A stretch of DNA of 64,000 bases from positions 34,007,463 through 34,071,462 of the forward strand of contig JAFMSR010000001.1 in NCBI GenBank assembly GCA_022818135.1. The letters are read 5' to 3'. Positions 1-11,918 of this stretch are shown one piece after another; the stretch's first letter is position 1; every line of letters begins with the position of its first letter. The translations under genes and the position numbers were made by a program. The notes beneath the pieces were generated by a model. That model was not told the DNA's origin, ran no database searches, and worked only from the letters and a program-made list of their open reading frames with translations. Source of the DNA: Saxidomus purpurata (Eukaryota > Mollusca > Bivalvia > Venerida > Veneridae).

Positions 1-292
1 GATTTCACAAAAATACTTAAGTAATTGCTCAGCTGAAAAATTCATTTGAGTACAACTCAAGAATGTTAAGAATTTTAAGAATTTACTTATAAATATAGAT
101 TACTTGCTATATAATCAAACAACATTTCCTGCACAAATACTGACAAGTGTATATAAATTTAATAAATGGGTAAATACGATTCTGACTAACTTGGATTCTT
201 TAAAAGGAATAAACATGCAAGGGGCCAATAAGTGTTGAAATAAGTTGAGCATGTTACTGCGTAAATACTTAAAAGTATTTTCGTGAAATCGG
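1..292. mobile_element. MITE-like element with terminal inverted repeats (may extend left of window)
   Basis: The window opens with gatttcacaaaaatactt, and positions 258-291 read as its approximate reverse complement (gatttcacgaaaatactt on the other strand). The ends pair over about 30 bases with small gaps. An inner palindrome (TGAGTacaACTCA, near 47-59) adds to the foldback. No coding sequence is visible inside. The left limit is the window edge, so the true end and any target-site duplication cannot be seen. Confidence 0.5.
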
Positions 293-1052
293 GGCCAGGC
301 CCTGAATATGCATCTGGTTAAAATGTATGCTACTCTTCATTGTGTGTCCACTTACTCCTTCTATATATATTACATGATCTTCTGTAACTGATAAACATAT
401 TTTATTATCAACCAAACTGTATATAATGAGTTGCTGAATTTGATTTGTTGAGCAAATTTTTGTTAAGATGATGTTTTGACATTTATGTTTGTATTTAAGT
501 ACACAGTCGTGTAGTTTGCATTTAATATAAAGAAAAATGGCATATTTTGCATTTCTAATATACAGTAAAGTGTGCAACTAATGGTTTTAAACTTAATGTT
601 CTCTTACAGTGTATTGTTCTGTGTATTGTTCAGTGATTGTTACTTGTAAATTTCTGTGAAGAAACTTTGCAAATGCAAACTTGATTTAATATTTCTATGA
701 TTTTTTCTACCACAAACATTGACATAAGTAGCACAAGAAGGAAACATAGTAAGTTGTAGCAAGTGTGCTGATTAATTTTACCTTAGGTTTTTAGCTTTTT
801 GGATATTAGATCAAATACGTCAATTTTGTGTAATAACGAACTTTGTACATATTATTTTCATTAGTTTAATTTTATATGAAATATTTTTATCTCCATGTGT
901 ATGGTTTGCATGTTTTAACCATAGACAGCAATATATAAATAAATAATGACCTTTCCTTTTACACACCCATGTGTGCTGATAAACATACTGTACATGTAGG
1001 TTTCGTGTCAAATAATAAAACAATAGACAGAAAACTTTAATCAAACTTTTCA
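293..1052. other. AT-rich intergenic or intronic DNA, nothing recognised
   Basis: The reading frames here are short and look like chance ORFs in AT-rich sequence. No splice-flanked coding block, RNA gene or repeat was recognised. Confidence 0.4.
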
Positions 1053-1059
1053 GCTCCAT

Positions 1060-2090
1060 CAAGGTCTTTCAAATAGTATGGTCCGGAAAAGCCCTCTATA
1101 AATGTCTTATCGTACTGATAATCTTGTCTCGGTTATCGATTTTTACCTGGAAGCGTTTATCACATCGTGCATTTATCACGCCGAGCGAGTAAACTGGTAT
1201 TTGTCCGATAATTGTATGCAAAACTGCCCGTCATTGTGTCATTTAGATACCACATTTAATAAAAAAAATGGTATAATTGGAAAGCTGATGAAATTTTCTG
1301 TAAAACTGTGAAATTAAAACCTCTATATATAATTAACTTTTATCTTTAACGCGAGTTAAACACGGTGCATGCTATTCCGTCTTGCGCGTTTTAGCGTTGG
1401 ATGGTAATTTGACTCGCGATACTAGTCTTACAAAACTGTACGTTATTATGTTATAAATAAAAAAAAGCGAAAATCTAATTCATATCCGATCAAAAATAAC
1501 TCTTAATTTACATTTTAATAAGCAATTTTTCATCATTTGACCCTAAATATATAGTGAAAACCTGTGCACAAAATATCACCGTATCGCGAAAAAAAATCAC
1601 CATTGACGCCATTTTTAGATTTTGAACGGATCTAACCGTCCCAGAAAATTAAAATACGGGTGAAATACGAAAATCTAAGACATAACAGACGTACATTAGA
1701 CTTAAATCTATGAGAAAAAGATGTTACATCAATCCCATGAACACCATGCAAGTAGGAAAGAGGCGCTAAAATTAGGTCGGTTTTCGGCTTTTGGTCATTT
1801 GTGAAAAAAACCGTTCGTATGAGGTCAACTTTCCAATGCGTAAATCCACCTAAAACGAAACTTCGGTAAAAATAATATTATGTAATGATAAGGGAATGCA
1901 TATATTGTATTAAGAATCACTTTGTTGGTCAAATCGATTGGTAAAACATCGAGATATATGTAGATATAAAGTATCAATATTTTCTTTCTTTTTCCAAAAT
2001 TGCGGGTACCCGGATGTTTGTCACGTGATCCGAGGCAGGTTATTTATCGTATTACGCTCGTTTCCGGACCATACTGTTTGAAAGACCTTG
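1060..2090. mobile_element. Non-autonomous DNA transposon, 30-bp TIRs and 7-bp TSD
   Basis: The left end reads CAAGGTCTTTCAAATAGTAT from 1060. The right end (2061-2090) is its reverse complement with one mismatch over 30 bp; both TIRs continue to ..GGTCCGGAAA. The heptamer GCTCCAT occurs immediately outside both ends (1053-1059 and 2091-2097), as expected of a target-site duplication. The 1031-bp interior has no long ORF, so it is a deletion derivative or MITE. The CAAGG start would suit a hAT-type element, whose usual duplication is 8 bp, so the superfamily is left open. Confidence 0.85.
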
Positions 2091-2159
2091 GCTCCATACA
2101 GAATGTTTTGCACTGATTTGCACAAGGATTGTTTTCCTAAACTAGTTGGCAAAGATAAG

Positions 2160-2820
2160 TAGTTTTTAGCTCTACTAAATACTTGTCTTTGATAACACTC
2201 TACAGGTCAAATTTCTTCATGAAACTTACTCAGAAGGCTACATGCAGCCAGCAGATGATCCGTATTGTATTTAGCGGGCAGTGGGTCAAAGTTCAAGGTC
2301 ACAGTGAGTGGCAAGTTGAACTGTGACCCAAACTTTGAAAAACCTTTCTGCTCAATATCATGGTATCATAATTATCAATATTGTTCAAACTTCATAGAAT
2401 GATTGGTTTTACAATGTAAATGATACATGTACCTACTGTTTTTTGGGTCAGTGGGTTAAAGGTCATGGTGATGGTAGCTTTTCTTGATAACACTCTACAG
2501 GTCTCAATTTTCATTTGCCTTTTATTAAACAAGCTCTGAAAGTTACATGCAATCTGTAGATTATTCCTTTTGTTTTTTGTGGTCAGTTGGTGGAAGGTCA
2601 AGGTCACTAAATTGTCAACCTAATTGTCAACAACAGTCTTCAAACTTCATATTAGGGTGATTAGTCTTACTGTGTAGATTTGGGGTTTGTTGGGCAAGGT
2701 CACAGAGACCTCTTTCAACTTTTCCTTAATAACGTTACAAAGGGTTTTCAAAAAAATGTACTCAGAACTGTCCAGTCAGTCCAGTAGAGCGATACTGACC
2801 ATTATGGGCCTCTTGTGTTT
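2160..2820 (+). mobile_element. Helitron-like non-autonomous element with degenerate internal repeats
   Basis: It begins near ttttTAGCTCTACT and ends with an imperfect stem-loop followed by GGGCCTCTTGTGTTT. Inside, gataacactctacagg recurs at 2191 and 2486, about 295 bp apart, and a decayed third version is near 2730. The layout (short head, tandem core, stem-loop, CTCTTGT end) matches other elements in this window. The family assignment is an inference. Confidence 0.5.
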
Positions 2821-3311
2821 AGAAAGTAAAGCTGGATGAAAAATAAGTCACCAGGTGAAGCCAGTGGGTGTGCTTGTCTCCTTTAGGTATAATTACATGT
2901 AATTTATTGCAAAATTTTCCACTATGAAATTCTTTAGTCTGATTGCCCTGTTTTAAAGTTTCCTGTAAGGTTGGTTTTGATTGCTAGCATTGCATGGTTC
3001 AGTTCAAATAATGCAGGATCATAATAATGCACATAATTTATGTAAAATGTATCATGACTTAAAGAATCTGTGGATAATGGTTCACAAAAGCAATTGAAAA
3101 ACAGAAAATCAAAACTTGAAATCATATTGTACATGTAGGAAGTACACTTCAGGAGTTTATACACTGTATATTTTTTAAGTTAATATTTTTACCATCATCA
3201 CAAAAGTTATATACTCTTTTGTTATAAGATTTTTATTTTATGTGTTAATATTTGAGACATTTTAATTGATGGTATGATTTAAGTCTTTTCAAAGTGTTTT
3301 GTCTATGCTTT

Positions 3312-3981
3312 TATGCTCACCTGGCACTATTAAGATCACTTGCCATCGTCCATCTGTCCACATTTTCTTCAGACAACATTTCCACTGAAACCATTGGGTC
3401 AGTGTTGATGAAACTTGTCAGGGGTGTTTCTTACTTGGACACTTGATTTTACTTAGGCTTATAGGAAAACAGTTAAAAATATTTCGTTCTGAAACCAAAA
3501 GACCTAAAGCTTGCATGCAGCATTGCCTAGTGAGCCTCTACCAAGATTGTTAAAACTGTGACCCCCATGTCAAAATTGACCCTGCTCTGGAGTCACTAGA
3601 TTTTATATAGGCTTACATAGGAAAAACTTCTAAAACCTTCTCTGAAGGCCTAAAGCTTAGTTATTTAGGCTGTAGCATAGCTAAGTTGACCTCTTCCAAG
3701 ACATTCAGGTCATGACCCTTGGTTCAAAATTGACCCTGTTTTGGGGTCACTTGATTTTACATAGGCTTACATAGAGAAAAATTCTTGTTTAAAAGCACAT
3801 GGCCCAGAGGTTAGATACATGTATTTGGAATGTAGCATTGTGTAGTGGACCTCTTTGAATAGTGTTCAAATCAAGACCCCCAGATCAAAATTGACACTTT
3901 CTAAGATGCGATTGTTGAGCGTGTATTATAGCCAATGGTAGCCAGGTGAGTGATATAGGACATCTTGGCCCTCTTGTTTCA
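3312..3981 (+). mobile_element. Helitron-like element with CTCACCTGGC inverted ends
   Basis: The left end carries gctcacctggc and the right end gccaggtgagtgatatagg, an inverted pair, followed by ..TTGGCCCTCTTGTTT. The core is a degenerate repeat of roughly 190 bp around 'gcctaaagctta' and 'caaaattgaccctg..gggtcacttgatttta'. Related cores occur at 7500-7620, 8600-9250 and, inverted, 13780-14455. No coding capacity is visible. Confidence 0.6.
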
Positions 3982-4141
3982 TAAATATATTTTCAAATTA
4001 TCTTACAAATGCATATGATCAAAATTATGTACTATGTCAGTTTGTGAACAATTGCTTTTGATGTTTATAGGAACAGGTCATAGTAGACATTGCTATGTTT
4101 GTACTCGCATAATTATATGATATTTGGATAAATTCATTTAT

Positions 4142-4676
4142 TAGCTTGACTTTTCGAAGGAAAGGGGAGATTGTCCTACTCGCATCGGTGTCTGCATTGG
4201 TGTCACATCTTGGTTAAGTTTTTCGTACCACCCCACTTTATTACAAACCTATTAGAGGTATGGCTTTGAAACTTACCATACTTGTTTACCATCATAACCT
4301 CCATCTACAGACAAGAGTACATGAAATGTATTGAGCTTGGTTAAGTTTTTCGTACCACCCGTTTTTTCAAAACCATTAGAGGTATTGCTTTGAAACTTAC
4401 CATACTTATTTATCATCATTACCTCCATCAACAGACAAGAGTACATAACTCTGTGAAGGTTTTTGCATTTGAAATATTAGTTTGAAAGTTGGAGTACTTA
4501 TGTACCATTATGACACTTATCTGTAAGCAAGAGAAGATAACTCTGTGAAAATGTTTCGTGATTTGTACTTAAAAAGTTTTAGTTAGAGTCTTGTGTGCCC
4601 TTAACTGTCAAAGTTTTGTTTTATTGGCAAGCACTAAAAAAGTCGAGCGCGCTGTCCTACTGACAGCTCTTGTGTA
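4142..4676 (+). mobile_element. Tandem-core element, family GCTCGACTTTT (copy 1)
   Basis: It starts tagcttgacttttcgaagg and ends with the perfect stem-loop GCTGTC-ctact-GACAGC (4651-4667) followed by tcttgt. The core repeats a unit containing 'ttggttaagtttttcgtacc' (4213 and 4338). The copy at 40399-41383 shares head, core and tail. Subterminal gcttgactttt and aaaaaagtcgagc are inverted relative to each other, as in Helentron-type elements. Confidence 0.65.
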
Positions 4677-4754
4677 AATACCTTCACAAGTGTAAAGTTT
4701 CTTTTGAACGCTTACTGGTTGTGCCTGTTTTTTCTATCTGAAGATGTATTTAGT

Positions 4755-5540
4755 ATCTACTGTTGGTATGTCCATCCCCCGCCATTTAGCGGGAGGGGGT
4801 ATACATGTAGAAATGATCTACCAATTACATTTCCTATCTGCTCAATATCTCTGCAACCCCTTGAAGGATTTTGATGAGACTCTGGTCATATGCTCACCTA
4901 ATCAAGACCAGGTGTGCTGGGTCAAAGTCACATCTTAAGCTCAAAGGTTTGAGTCTTGAAATTTGTGTTCGCTCCATATTTCCTTCACCCTTGGAAGATT
5001 TTGATGAAACTCGGGTCAAATTTTCACTATTTCAAGACGATGAGCAGAACCCACGATCTGGTCATGTTGGGTTAAAGTGAAGTTCACAGCTTAAGGTCAA
5101 AGGCGGAGAGTCTTGAATATCCTGTCTAATCCATATCTCCTGTACCCTTTGAAGGATTTTGATGCAACTGTAACCAAATGTTGACATCATCAAGTTGATG
5201 TGCAGGACCTGTGATGTAGCCACATTGACTTAATGACAAAGTAACAACTTAAGGTCAAATCTTTAGTCTGTACACTCAATATCTCGTAAACTTTTGAAGG
5301 ATTTTGATGAAACTCTATTCAAATGATAATCTCATAAACACACACTTAGAACCCATCTGGTCACACTGGCTCATGGTCAAGGACAGAACTTAAGGTTAAT
5401 GGTTTAAGTGTTGAATTTGTGTCTGATTAGTATTTCCTGAACTACTTGATGGATTTGAATGAAACTCTGGCTAATTCTTCACCACATCAAGATGATGTTC
5501 AGAACCTTCACAAATTTAAAGCTGTTACTTTGAAATATTA
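4755..5540 (+). repeat. Degenerate tandem repeat, unit about 130-160 bp
   Basis: The phrase 'gaaggattttgatgaaactc' and variants recur at about 4863, 4992, 5152, 5293 and 5447, each followed by 'aggtcaaag' and a 'cttgaat' phrase. The block is preceded by an imperfect hairpin, cccccgccatttagcgggag, near 4776. The short plus-strand ORFs here are translations of this repeat, not genes. Confidence 0.65.
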
Positions 5541-7119
5541 AACAGATCAGTAACTTTGTTTGCTTTTTAGAAACACAGACACTTAAGTCAATCAAATTGT
5601 TAATTCTCTGGAAAATACCAGAAAAGATAAGTTTTCATATGCATGACAGTTTGAGAAAAATGGTAAAATCAGATATTTTTGTGCTGAGTCGCTTTTTCCT
5701 GGAATTTAATCAATTGTCAAATTTGGGATTGATGTCGAAAAACCAGTCATTTTACTGATATCATCTGAATTGTTTGTCACGTATTTTTTAAACCCACTTG
5801 TCTCCAATTTTTGGATATGTCAGCTTAAATGAAGTATTGTACATGTTATAATTATAAGCTAGTGTTCTTTGATGGTCATCTGAATTTGTGAATGTCAAAC
5901 AAATTTGTATCAGTATTTTGGTCAACACCGTATTTCTGCACAATGTGTTTTGTCAGTAATTCGACAGAAATTTGGGATTGCATAAATAGGTGACAAACGG
6001 GTAATCATGCAGATAATATTTCCTTGCTGGATTTTCATGAATTTGGACAAATTATTGTATAAAACATGTATTATTTTCCTTCCCAGTCAAAACTGCATGT
6101 TTATATAATGTACTGTGATACAATGTAGTCTTTGATTTTCATGCATATAAAACATAGAATAGGTAACAGTGGTATCTTTGTTTATTTATTCAAAATTCAA
6201 ATCGTGTTACATCAATCTAACTTTCCTTTTCACAACAGGATAATCAGGTATAAAGAACACGGGATTACATTATAAATGATACGTAAAAGGTCTTGTAAGG
6301 GCAGCTATTTTTAATACAAAATGCCTGTCAATGAATCTGTATTGTCAGTTTATTTAAGAAATGACCATCGTATGAAAAGGTGTCCGAATTTCTGTTCAAG
6401 AGGAATCTTCTAACAACAAATTTGATTCTGGAAACAGGAAAGTACAGTAACTGTCATTTCTTGCATTGTGACTTCTTCTCATAAACTACTTCATGGAATA
6501 TTACCTAAATTGGTCTTAAGCAATCTTGCATTAAGTGCTCTTAAACTTGTTCAAATGGTTCCTGTTGATTGTACATGACTGCCAGAGCTAAAAGTAGAAA
6601 TATCTTCTATAAAATCACAAGTCCAGTTACTAAGCATCTAAGTCAAATATTAAGATTTTCCATAAAATTAACAATTTCCTGTAGAAAATAATTTAAAAAT
6701 GAGAGTCTTAATAGTTTATTAAATCTTCATTGAAGTTAGTTTGTAATGAAAATGATATGGTACACAATTGTTGACTTTTGAGAGAATTATGAATATATGA
6801 AATAGTCATGAAATCACTTAAGATGCTAGTGGAATACGACCTAAGAGCTTGGATCTATTGTATACATCATTTTCTAGTGGTCATCTACCAAATTTGTTCG
6901 ATTTTACATGTAGCACCATGGGTCATACTTAGCCCTGCTCAGGTGGTCACTTGTTATCCTCCACCAGGGGATTTGGTAACGATCTCCATCCATCCGTCAC
7001 GCTTTCTTCTATAAGCTATTTTCAGGAACCACACTCTGCTTCACTATCATGAGGGCATGTTCCTATTATCAGCACGTTCTACTCAAATAATTGTACATTT
7101 AATTATTGCTCTTTGATAA
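5541..7119. other. AT-rich non-coding DNA, no feature recognised
   Basis: No coding exon or RNA gene was recognised. A short stretch at 6900-7010 resembles the head of the tandem-core elements ('gggtcatacttagccctgctcaggtggtcacttg') but is too decayed to bound. Confidence 0.4.
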
Positions 7120-9365
7120 TTATATAGCTCACATGAACAACAGACTCAGGGTGAACTCTTAGGATTGATGAATGTCCGACGTCCGTTCTTCATCCACAGC
7201 CGAAGGCCTTTAAAATGCATTTTCAGCAGGTTTTTCCAGAGTAGTAGCAGTGATCTGAGTTTAAATGAATGTTGTGCTCACATTTACATAAACCTATATT
7301 TTTAACACAGTGAAAATGCAGTAGAAATGCAGTTAAATTGGCCAAAATATGTTAATAAGCTAGGAAGTCACACAAAAATGCAAAAGAAACTGAATTACCA
7401 GTTTTAACCAGTTAAATGACATCACAGAATACACTATTAAAACAGTTTTCAGTTATTAACAGTAAAATGACATCCTGGAATACTTGCTTTAAAATTTTTT
7501 TTGGAACAACAAGACCTGCAGCTTAGATATTTTCGCGTAGCATGACCTAGTGGACATCTACAAATATGCTTCTAATCATGACTCCAAATCAAAATTGACC
7601 TGTCTGGGGGGTCACTTGATTTAGCCTGGTCCTCTTTCGTACTGGTATGCTGTGCAGTACATCATGCACAGCTCAGTACTGGCGGCATCCGGTAGAAGCT
7701 CAAAAGTATACTGGTTTCTTTCAATTAATCGGACAGAAACGGGACTTTTTTCTATATAATTCTGCCAATATTGCAGATAGAAACACCAAATTTTCACACA
7801 ATGAACTTCGGTCTCAGCTATACGCATCCGTATACATTGAGGAGGTCACAAAATATGTTTTCTTGTTCAATTCGAGTAATACAATAACCAGTGAAACGTC
7901 CCCGAAATATGCAACGTCCGTTCAATCATCCGGACAATTGTTTATTTGTGTAAAAAGTATGTTATTTCATCAGATTTTTTTCTTTCTGGTTGACTTTTTT
8001 ACATTATGCTCTGTAAGGCTCAAAGTAAAAAAGTGGCATTCTCGGAAAAAGCAACTGGTAACTATTTTTAGCATTAATCCTGAACCGAGGTCCGCCATGG
8101 TTCATTGATTTAGATCTTAGTGTACTAAATGTGTTATTTAGTGCTTTCAGTATCAATTTAACGAAAACTATCTATATTTTTTTAAGATTTTAGTGTTTTC
8201 TTTATGATTCGCAAGGCCTTCCCCATTCCCAACTGTTAAAAGTTTATTCAAACTAATGTTGAAACGGAATGTTAACATCGCTAAACATTTGCGCAGGTGC
8301 GCATGTGCATTGATATATTAAGCCCCCACGTGACAATGGCCGTCTGCAATCAAAACATAAGGCAAGTGCAGTACATATATATCAAATTCAGTAATGCTGT
8401 TCACCTAATAGATAAGTTGACCACACTGTCACAGACACGGAAAGCGTCTTCAAGATCCGGGTATCTTCATTACACATTGGAACAAAGGATACCTGTTTAA
8501 TTAGGTGCAAATCGAAATTGTCCGGATGATTGAACGTCCGGTTAACATGTAGGATACCAGTATTGTTTATAAAGTGGAAATGTAGGGAGATCGTCAAAAC
8601 TATTCTTGTCTAAAATCACAAAGCCTAAAGCTTAGATATTTTGAAAGCGGACCTCTATAAATATTACCGTATTCAATTAATTATCATCTGTGTGTACGTG
8701 TACTTCATGGCTTAACTCGTTTTATCGTTTTGTACAGTGATGTAATTAATGTAACATAAATTTGACTACGTAGTATAATGTACAACAAAGCAGTATTTAG
8801 ATAGAATTATTGATGGACTGATTTTGATTAAGATATACACAAACGTAACCGTAACTTATTAATGGAATGTACACGAATTACAGGTACAGACTTTCCGTGA
8901 TATGTCATGTTGCAGTTCTTGAAACGCGCAACTATACAAGTAACAATTCTTACAGTGTTTCCTCTGTTATAGGCCTACTATCATCCCTTTTGTTGGAGCT
9001 AAGATATATAGCATGTAGCACTGCATAGTGGACTTCTACTAAATTTGTACAAATCATGACCACTTGGTTCAAATTGACCCCGCCCGTGGGTCGCTTAATT
9101 TTACATTGGTTTCCATAGGAAAAATATAACACATCTTCTTCTTCAGAGCCTAAAGCTACGATATTTACTATATAGCATTGTTAAGCGGACCTCTATCAAG
9201 TTTTTTTTCTAAACGTGCCCTGGGGTCAATATTGGCCCCTCCTAGGGGGTCACTTGTTTTGCATAGACATGGAAAACCTTTAAAAATCTTCTTCACAAGT
9301 TTGTCATGTAAAGTTTGCTTCATGTGATGAATTTCCAAAAACATTTTATATAGTTTACATATCTT
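7120..9365 (+). repeat. Decayed tandem-core element, interrupted at about 7622-8595
   Basis: From tatatagctcacatgaac the sequence resembles the 3312-3981 family: 'gtcacttgattt', 'gcctaaagcttagatatttt' and 'gcggacctctat' recur at 7500-7620, 8600-8670, 9000-9100 and 9140-9260. The expected continuation of 'cacttgatttta' breaks at about 7622 and the repeat resumes near 8597, so about 970 bp of unrelated DNA sits inside it. Confidence 0.5.
7915..8536. mobile_element. Possible inserted foldback element with 20-bp inverted repeats
   Basis: Positions 7915-7938 contain gttcaatcatccggacaat and 8517-8536 contain its reverse complement, attgtccggatgattgaac. The arms enclose about 580 bp. They lie inside the foreign block that interrupts the repeat at 7622-8595. 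A second weaker inverted pair (actggtat at about 7638, ataccagt at about 8553) lies outside them. The 153-codon ORF over this block is not convincing as a gene. Confidence 0.4.
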
Positions 9366-9570
9366 CATAAAATTATTTATAGTATTTCTACTTACAAAAA
9401 CAATTTTCTGTTCTACCCCCTGCTATTATGAGGCCAAGATTTTTTTAGGGAAAAGTATTTTATACGTAGTTTTTAAATGCACATTTTACAGTCCATGCAG
9501 CAACATCAGGGCAAATTCGCTGGATTTTTAAACTGTTCCAAGGCATTGAGATATTGCTACATATTGTGTA

Positions 9571-10188
9571 TATCCTTTGCACACCGGCATATTTTGTTAC
9601 ACACTCGACAGACATGCATGTGTTTTTGTAAACACTGTACATCACGTTATGGCTACTTTCGGTTTACTGCGCGTGTTGTATACGTCAGCAAATAGATTGA
9701 GCTGTAACATGAAAGTAAAATTTCCATTGGCCCACCTACAGAGGTCACGCGCAGGGGTCAACCTGTCTGCTAACCTGCGCATGGACTTCTTTTTTTAAAT
9801 TTTTTATTTTTTAACGAGAGGTCAATTTCAAGCGTTCTCATAAGATGTCAATATACCTAGGTTTGAGTACGACATGTCTGCTTTATGTCTGTGAAAAAAT
9901 ATTTGCACGCGCTCAAAACACTATCCCACAGGGGCTTGTACGCGAACGTTGGTAAAATGAAAATTTTCAAAGCTGGTAAAATTGTGTCCAAGGTCATTTT
10001 CAAGGTTGTCTTAAAGTGTCAGCATTTGCCTCGGACGTCTGAGTTTTCAACATTCAGGAGCTGTCGGCATAGCCTTTAAATTCATACAGACAAAACGTGT
10101 TCCATACGGGAACTGTCACTTCTATGGAAGGCCAAACCTGTCTTAACCCGCGTATACGGTTTATTACGTTACAGGCGTTCAAAGGATA
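9571..10188. mobile_element. TIR element, copy 1 (tatcctttg..caaaggata)
   Basis: The ends TATCCTTTG and CAAAGGATA are perfect inverted repeats; beyond them the pairing is partial. TA flanks both sides (9569-9570 and 10189-10190), compatible with a TA duplication. A closely similar copy lies at 49960-50562. Homology between the copies starts and stops at these termini, which defines the element. It has no credible coding capacity. Confidence 0.7.
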
Positions 10189-10429
10189 TAGCATCTTTAA
10201 ACACACACTGGAGCATAACACAAAAAAGTATGTAAACTATTGAATCTACATTTCATATATTGAAAGCAACCAATAAAAGGAATACTGTGATTAGGGAGAA
10301 TAATTGTACCACATAGTTTAGTCTCTCCCTCGATACATGTATCATCATGACCGGATGATTGTCCAGAGCCCAAAAGCTAAGTTATTTTACGCTTTGCTCA
10401 GAGTGATAGAGGACTTGGGAGGAAGATTG

Positions 10430-11917
10430 TATGTCCGATATAAACTAGTCATAAATAGGTAAAACGGTACCCAATCAATTTCTTCATGAAAATATTGATT
10501 CTAATACCGCTTTTTAAATTTACTTTTTATAGCAGATTGATACACCTGTTTATTTATTGTATCATGTATGTGCTTCTTAAAAATGGATATTTCCAGTTTA
10601 GTTTTAACTTTTGTTAATCGTGAAAGTTTTCTTTTAATTAGTGTTAACCATTTATCTGGAATGCAATTTAAAAAAAAATATTAGTTCTGATATCCAGATA
10701 GGTCTATTATTGATAAGTTTGTTATAAATTGATTCTTCAGATAAAATTCCATTTTTATCTAGTAATGAAAAGGATGCTAGAATTTATCAATTATTGAATA
10801 TTAGGATTTTACCATTGTGTTTAATGTATCTATGTCCCCATATGACTTCTATCCTTATGTCTGCAAATATTTCCGGCGTTTTCAAAGTTGTATTTTTTTG
10901 TTTGAATCAAGAGTTCAAAGATGTTTTTTTATACACAATTTTGGGAAAAACGAAACTTGAAGGCTCTTAATGCCGTCGATGTTCATGATAAAGACAAGAA
11001 ACTTTGGTCCAAATTTACGACAAAAGTAAATTGAAATTATTACTTTCCAGTTTGCATTGCTTTTTTCTGTTAATGCTTTGACCCACTTTAATTTCATATA
11101 TATCATGAAGGGTTCTATGTCAATCGTTTCAATTCCTCCATCAAGTGTATTGCCAATTAGTGTTGATCTTTTGGTCTTTTCCTTTTTATATTTTGTGTTA
11201 TTCCAAAGAAAGCTATATATAAGTTTGTTTATTTCTTGTTTAACTGTTTTGGGTACAACAAGCAATTGTAATGTTTATGTGAATTTAGGAATAATGAGTG
11301 TTTCAATTATTTGAATTTTTCCATAGATTGATAGTTTTCTCTTTAACCAGTTGTTTAGAACCTTTTTACAATCTTCAATCTTGGTTTGTCATTTTAATTA
11401 TTCACGTTCAGATAAATCAAGACCAAAATGTATTCCAAGATCTTTAATTGGTTTAGATGGCCATTCGATGTTACCAACTACTTCTGATTTTTTTCTTCCG
11501 ATCAACATTCCTTCTGTTTTGTGTTTATTCAACTTTAGACCAGATAATTTTCCAAAATACCCTGTTGTTTTTAAAGCTTAAAGTATACTAGCTTTTGATT
11601 TAATAAATAATGTGGTATCATCTGCGAATTGTGATATTTTTGAAGTTTTATTTCCATTGTCCGTTTTGACATCTTTATCAAAGAATAGATTCATTGTGTA
11701 TGTTAAGTGCCATCGACTATTATAAATAGTAAGGTGGAAATACGACAACCTTGTCGTACAACACGCTCAGGTTGGAATGGTTTGGATAACCATCCGTTAT
11801 TTTAAATATAAGTTTGACAGCTCCTGTAAAGAGTTTTATCCTATTTATGAAGTCATGTTTGAAACCAAAAAATTATGTTTCGAATAAAATCTTATGCTCA
11901 ATGGTATCAAAAGCTTT
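10430..11917 (-). mobile_element. L1-like LINE remnant, 5' truncated
   Basis: Read on the minus strand, the fragment begins inside reverse-transcriptase motif A (..AFDTIEHKIL..). It passes the catalytic motif C (SQFADDTTLF, near 11610-11640) and the L..LGIHF region, then 'YSFLWNN..TLDGGIETIDIE', and ends with a C-terminal section resembling the LINE at 34230-38140 ('KVKTKLE', then 'EEIDW' near 10470). Stops and frameshifts are frequent, so it is not functional. The 5' side stops abruptly where the next element begins at 11919. It appears to be the same family as 34230-38140. Confidence 0.75.
10915..11265 (-). pseudogene. LINE ORF2 fragment downstream of the RT fingers/palm
   Basis: This is the longest open stretch (116 codons) of the LINE remnant. 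'VPKTVKQEINKLIYSFLWN' and 'STLIGNTLDGGIETIDIE' are characteristic of the segment after the RT palm in L1-type ORF2 proteins. The equivalent in the 34-38 kb element is at 35157-35700. It is part of a dead element and not an independent gene. Confidence 0.7.
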
Positions 11918-11918
11918 T

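Noticed and set aside
7647..8108. 153-codon plus-strand ORF
   Set aside because: It spans an inserted block and one arm of an inverted repeat; no domain and no splice sites.
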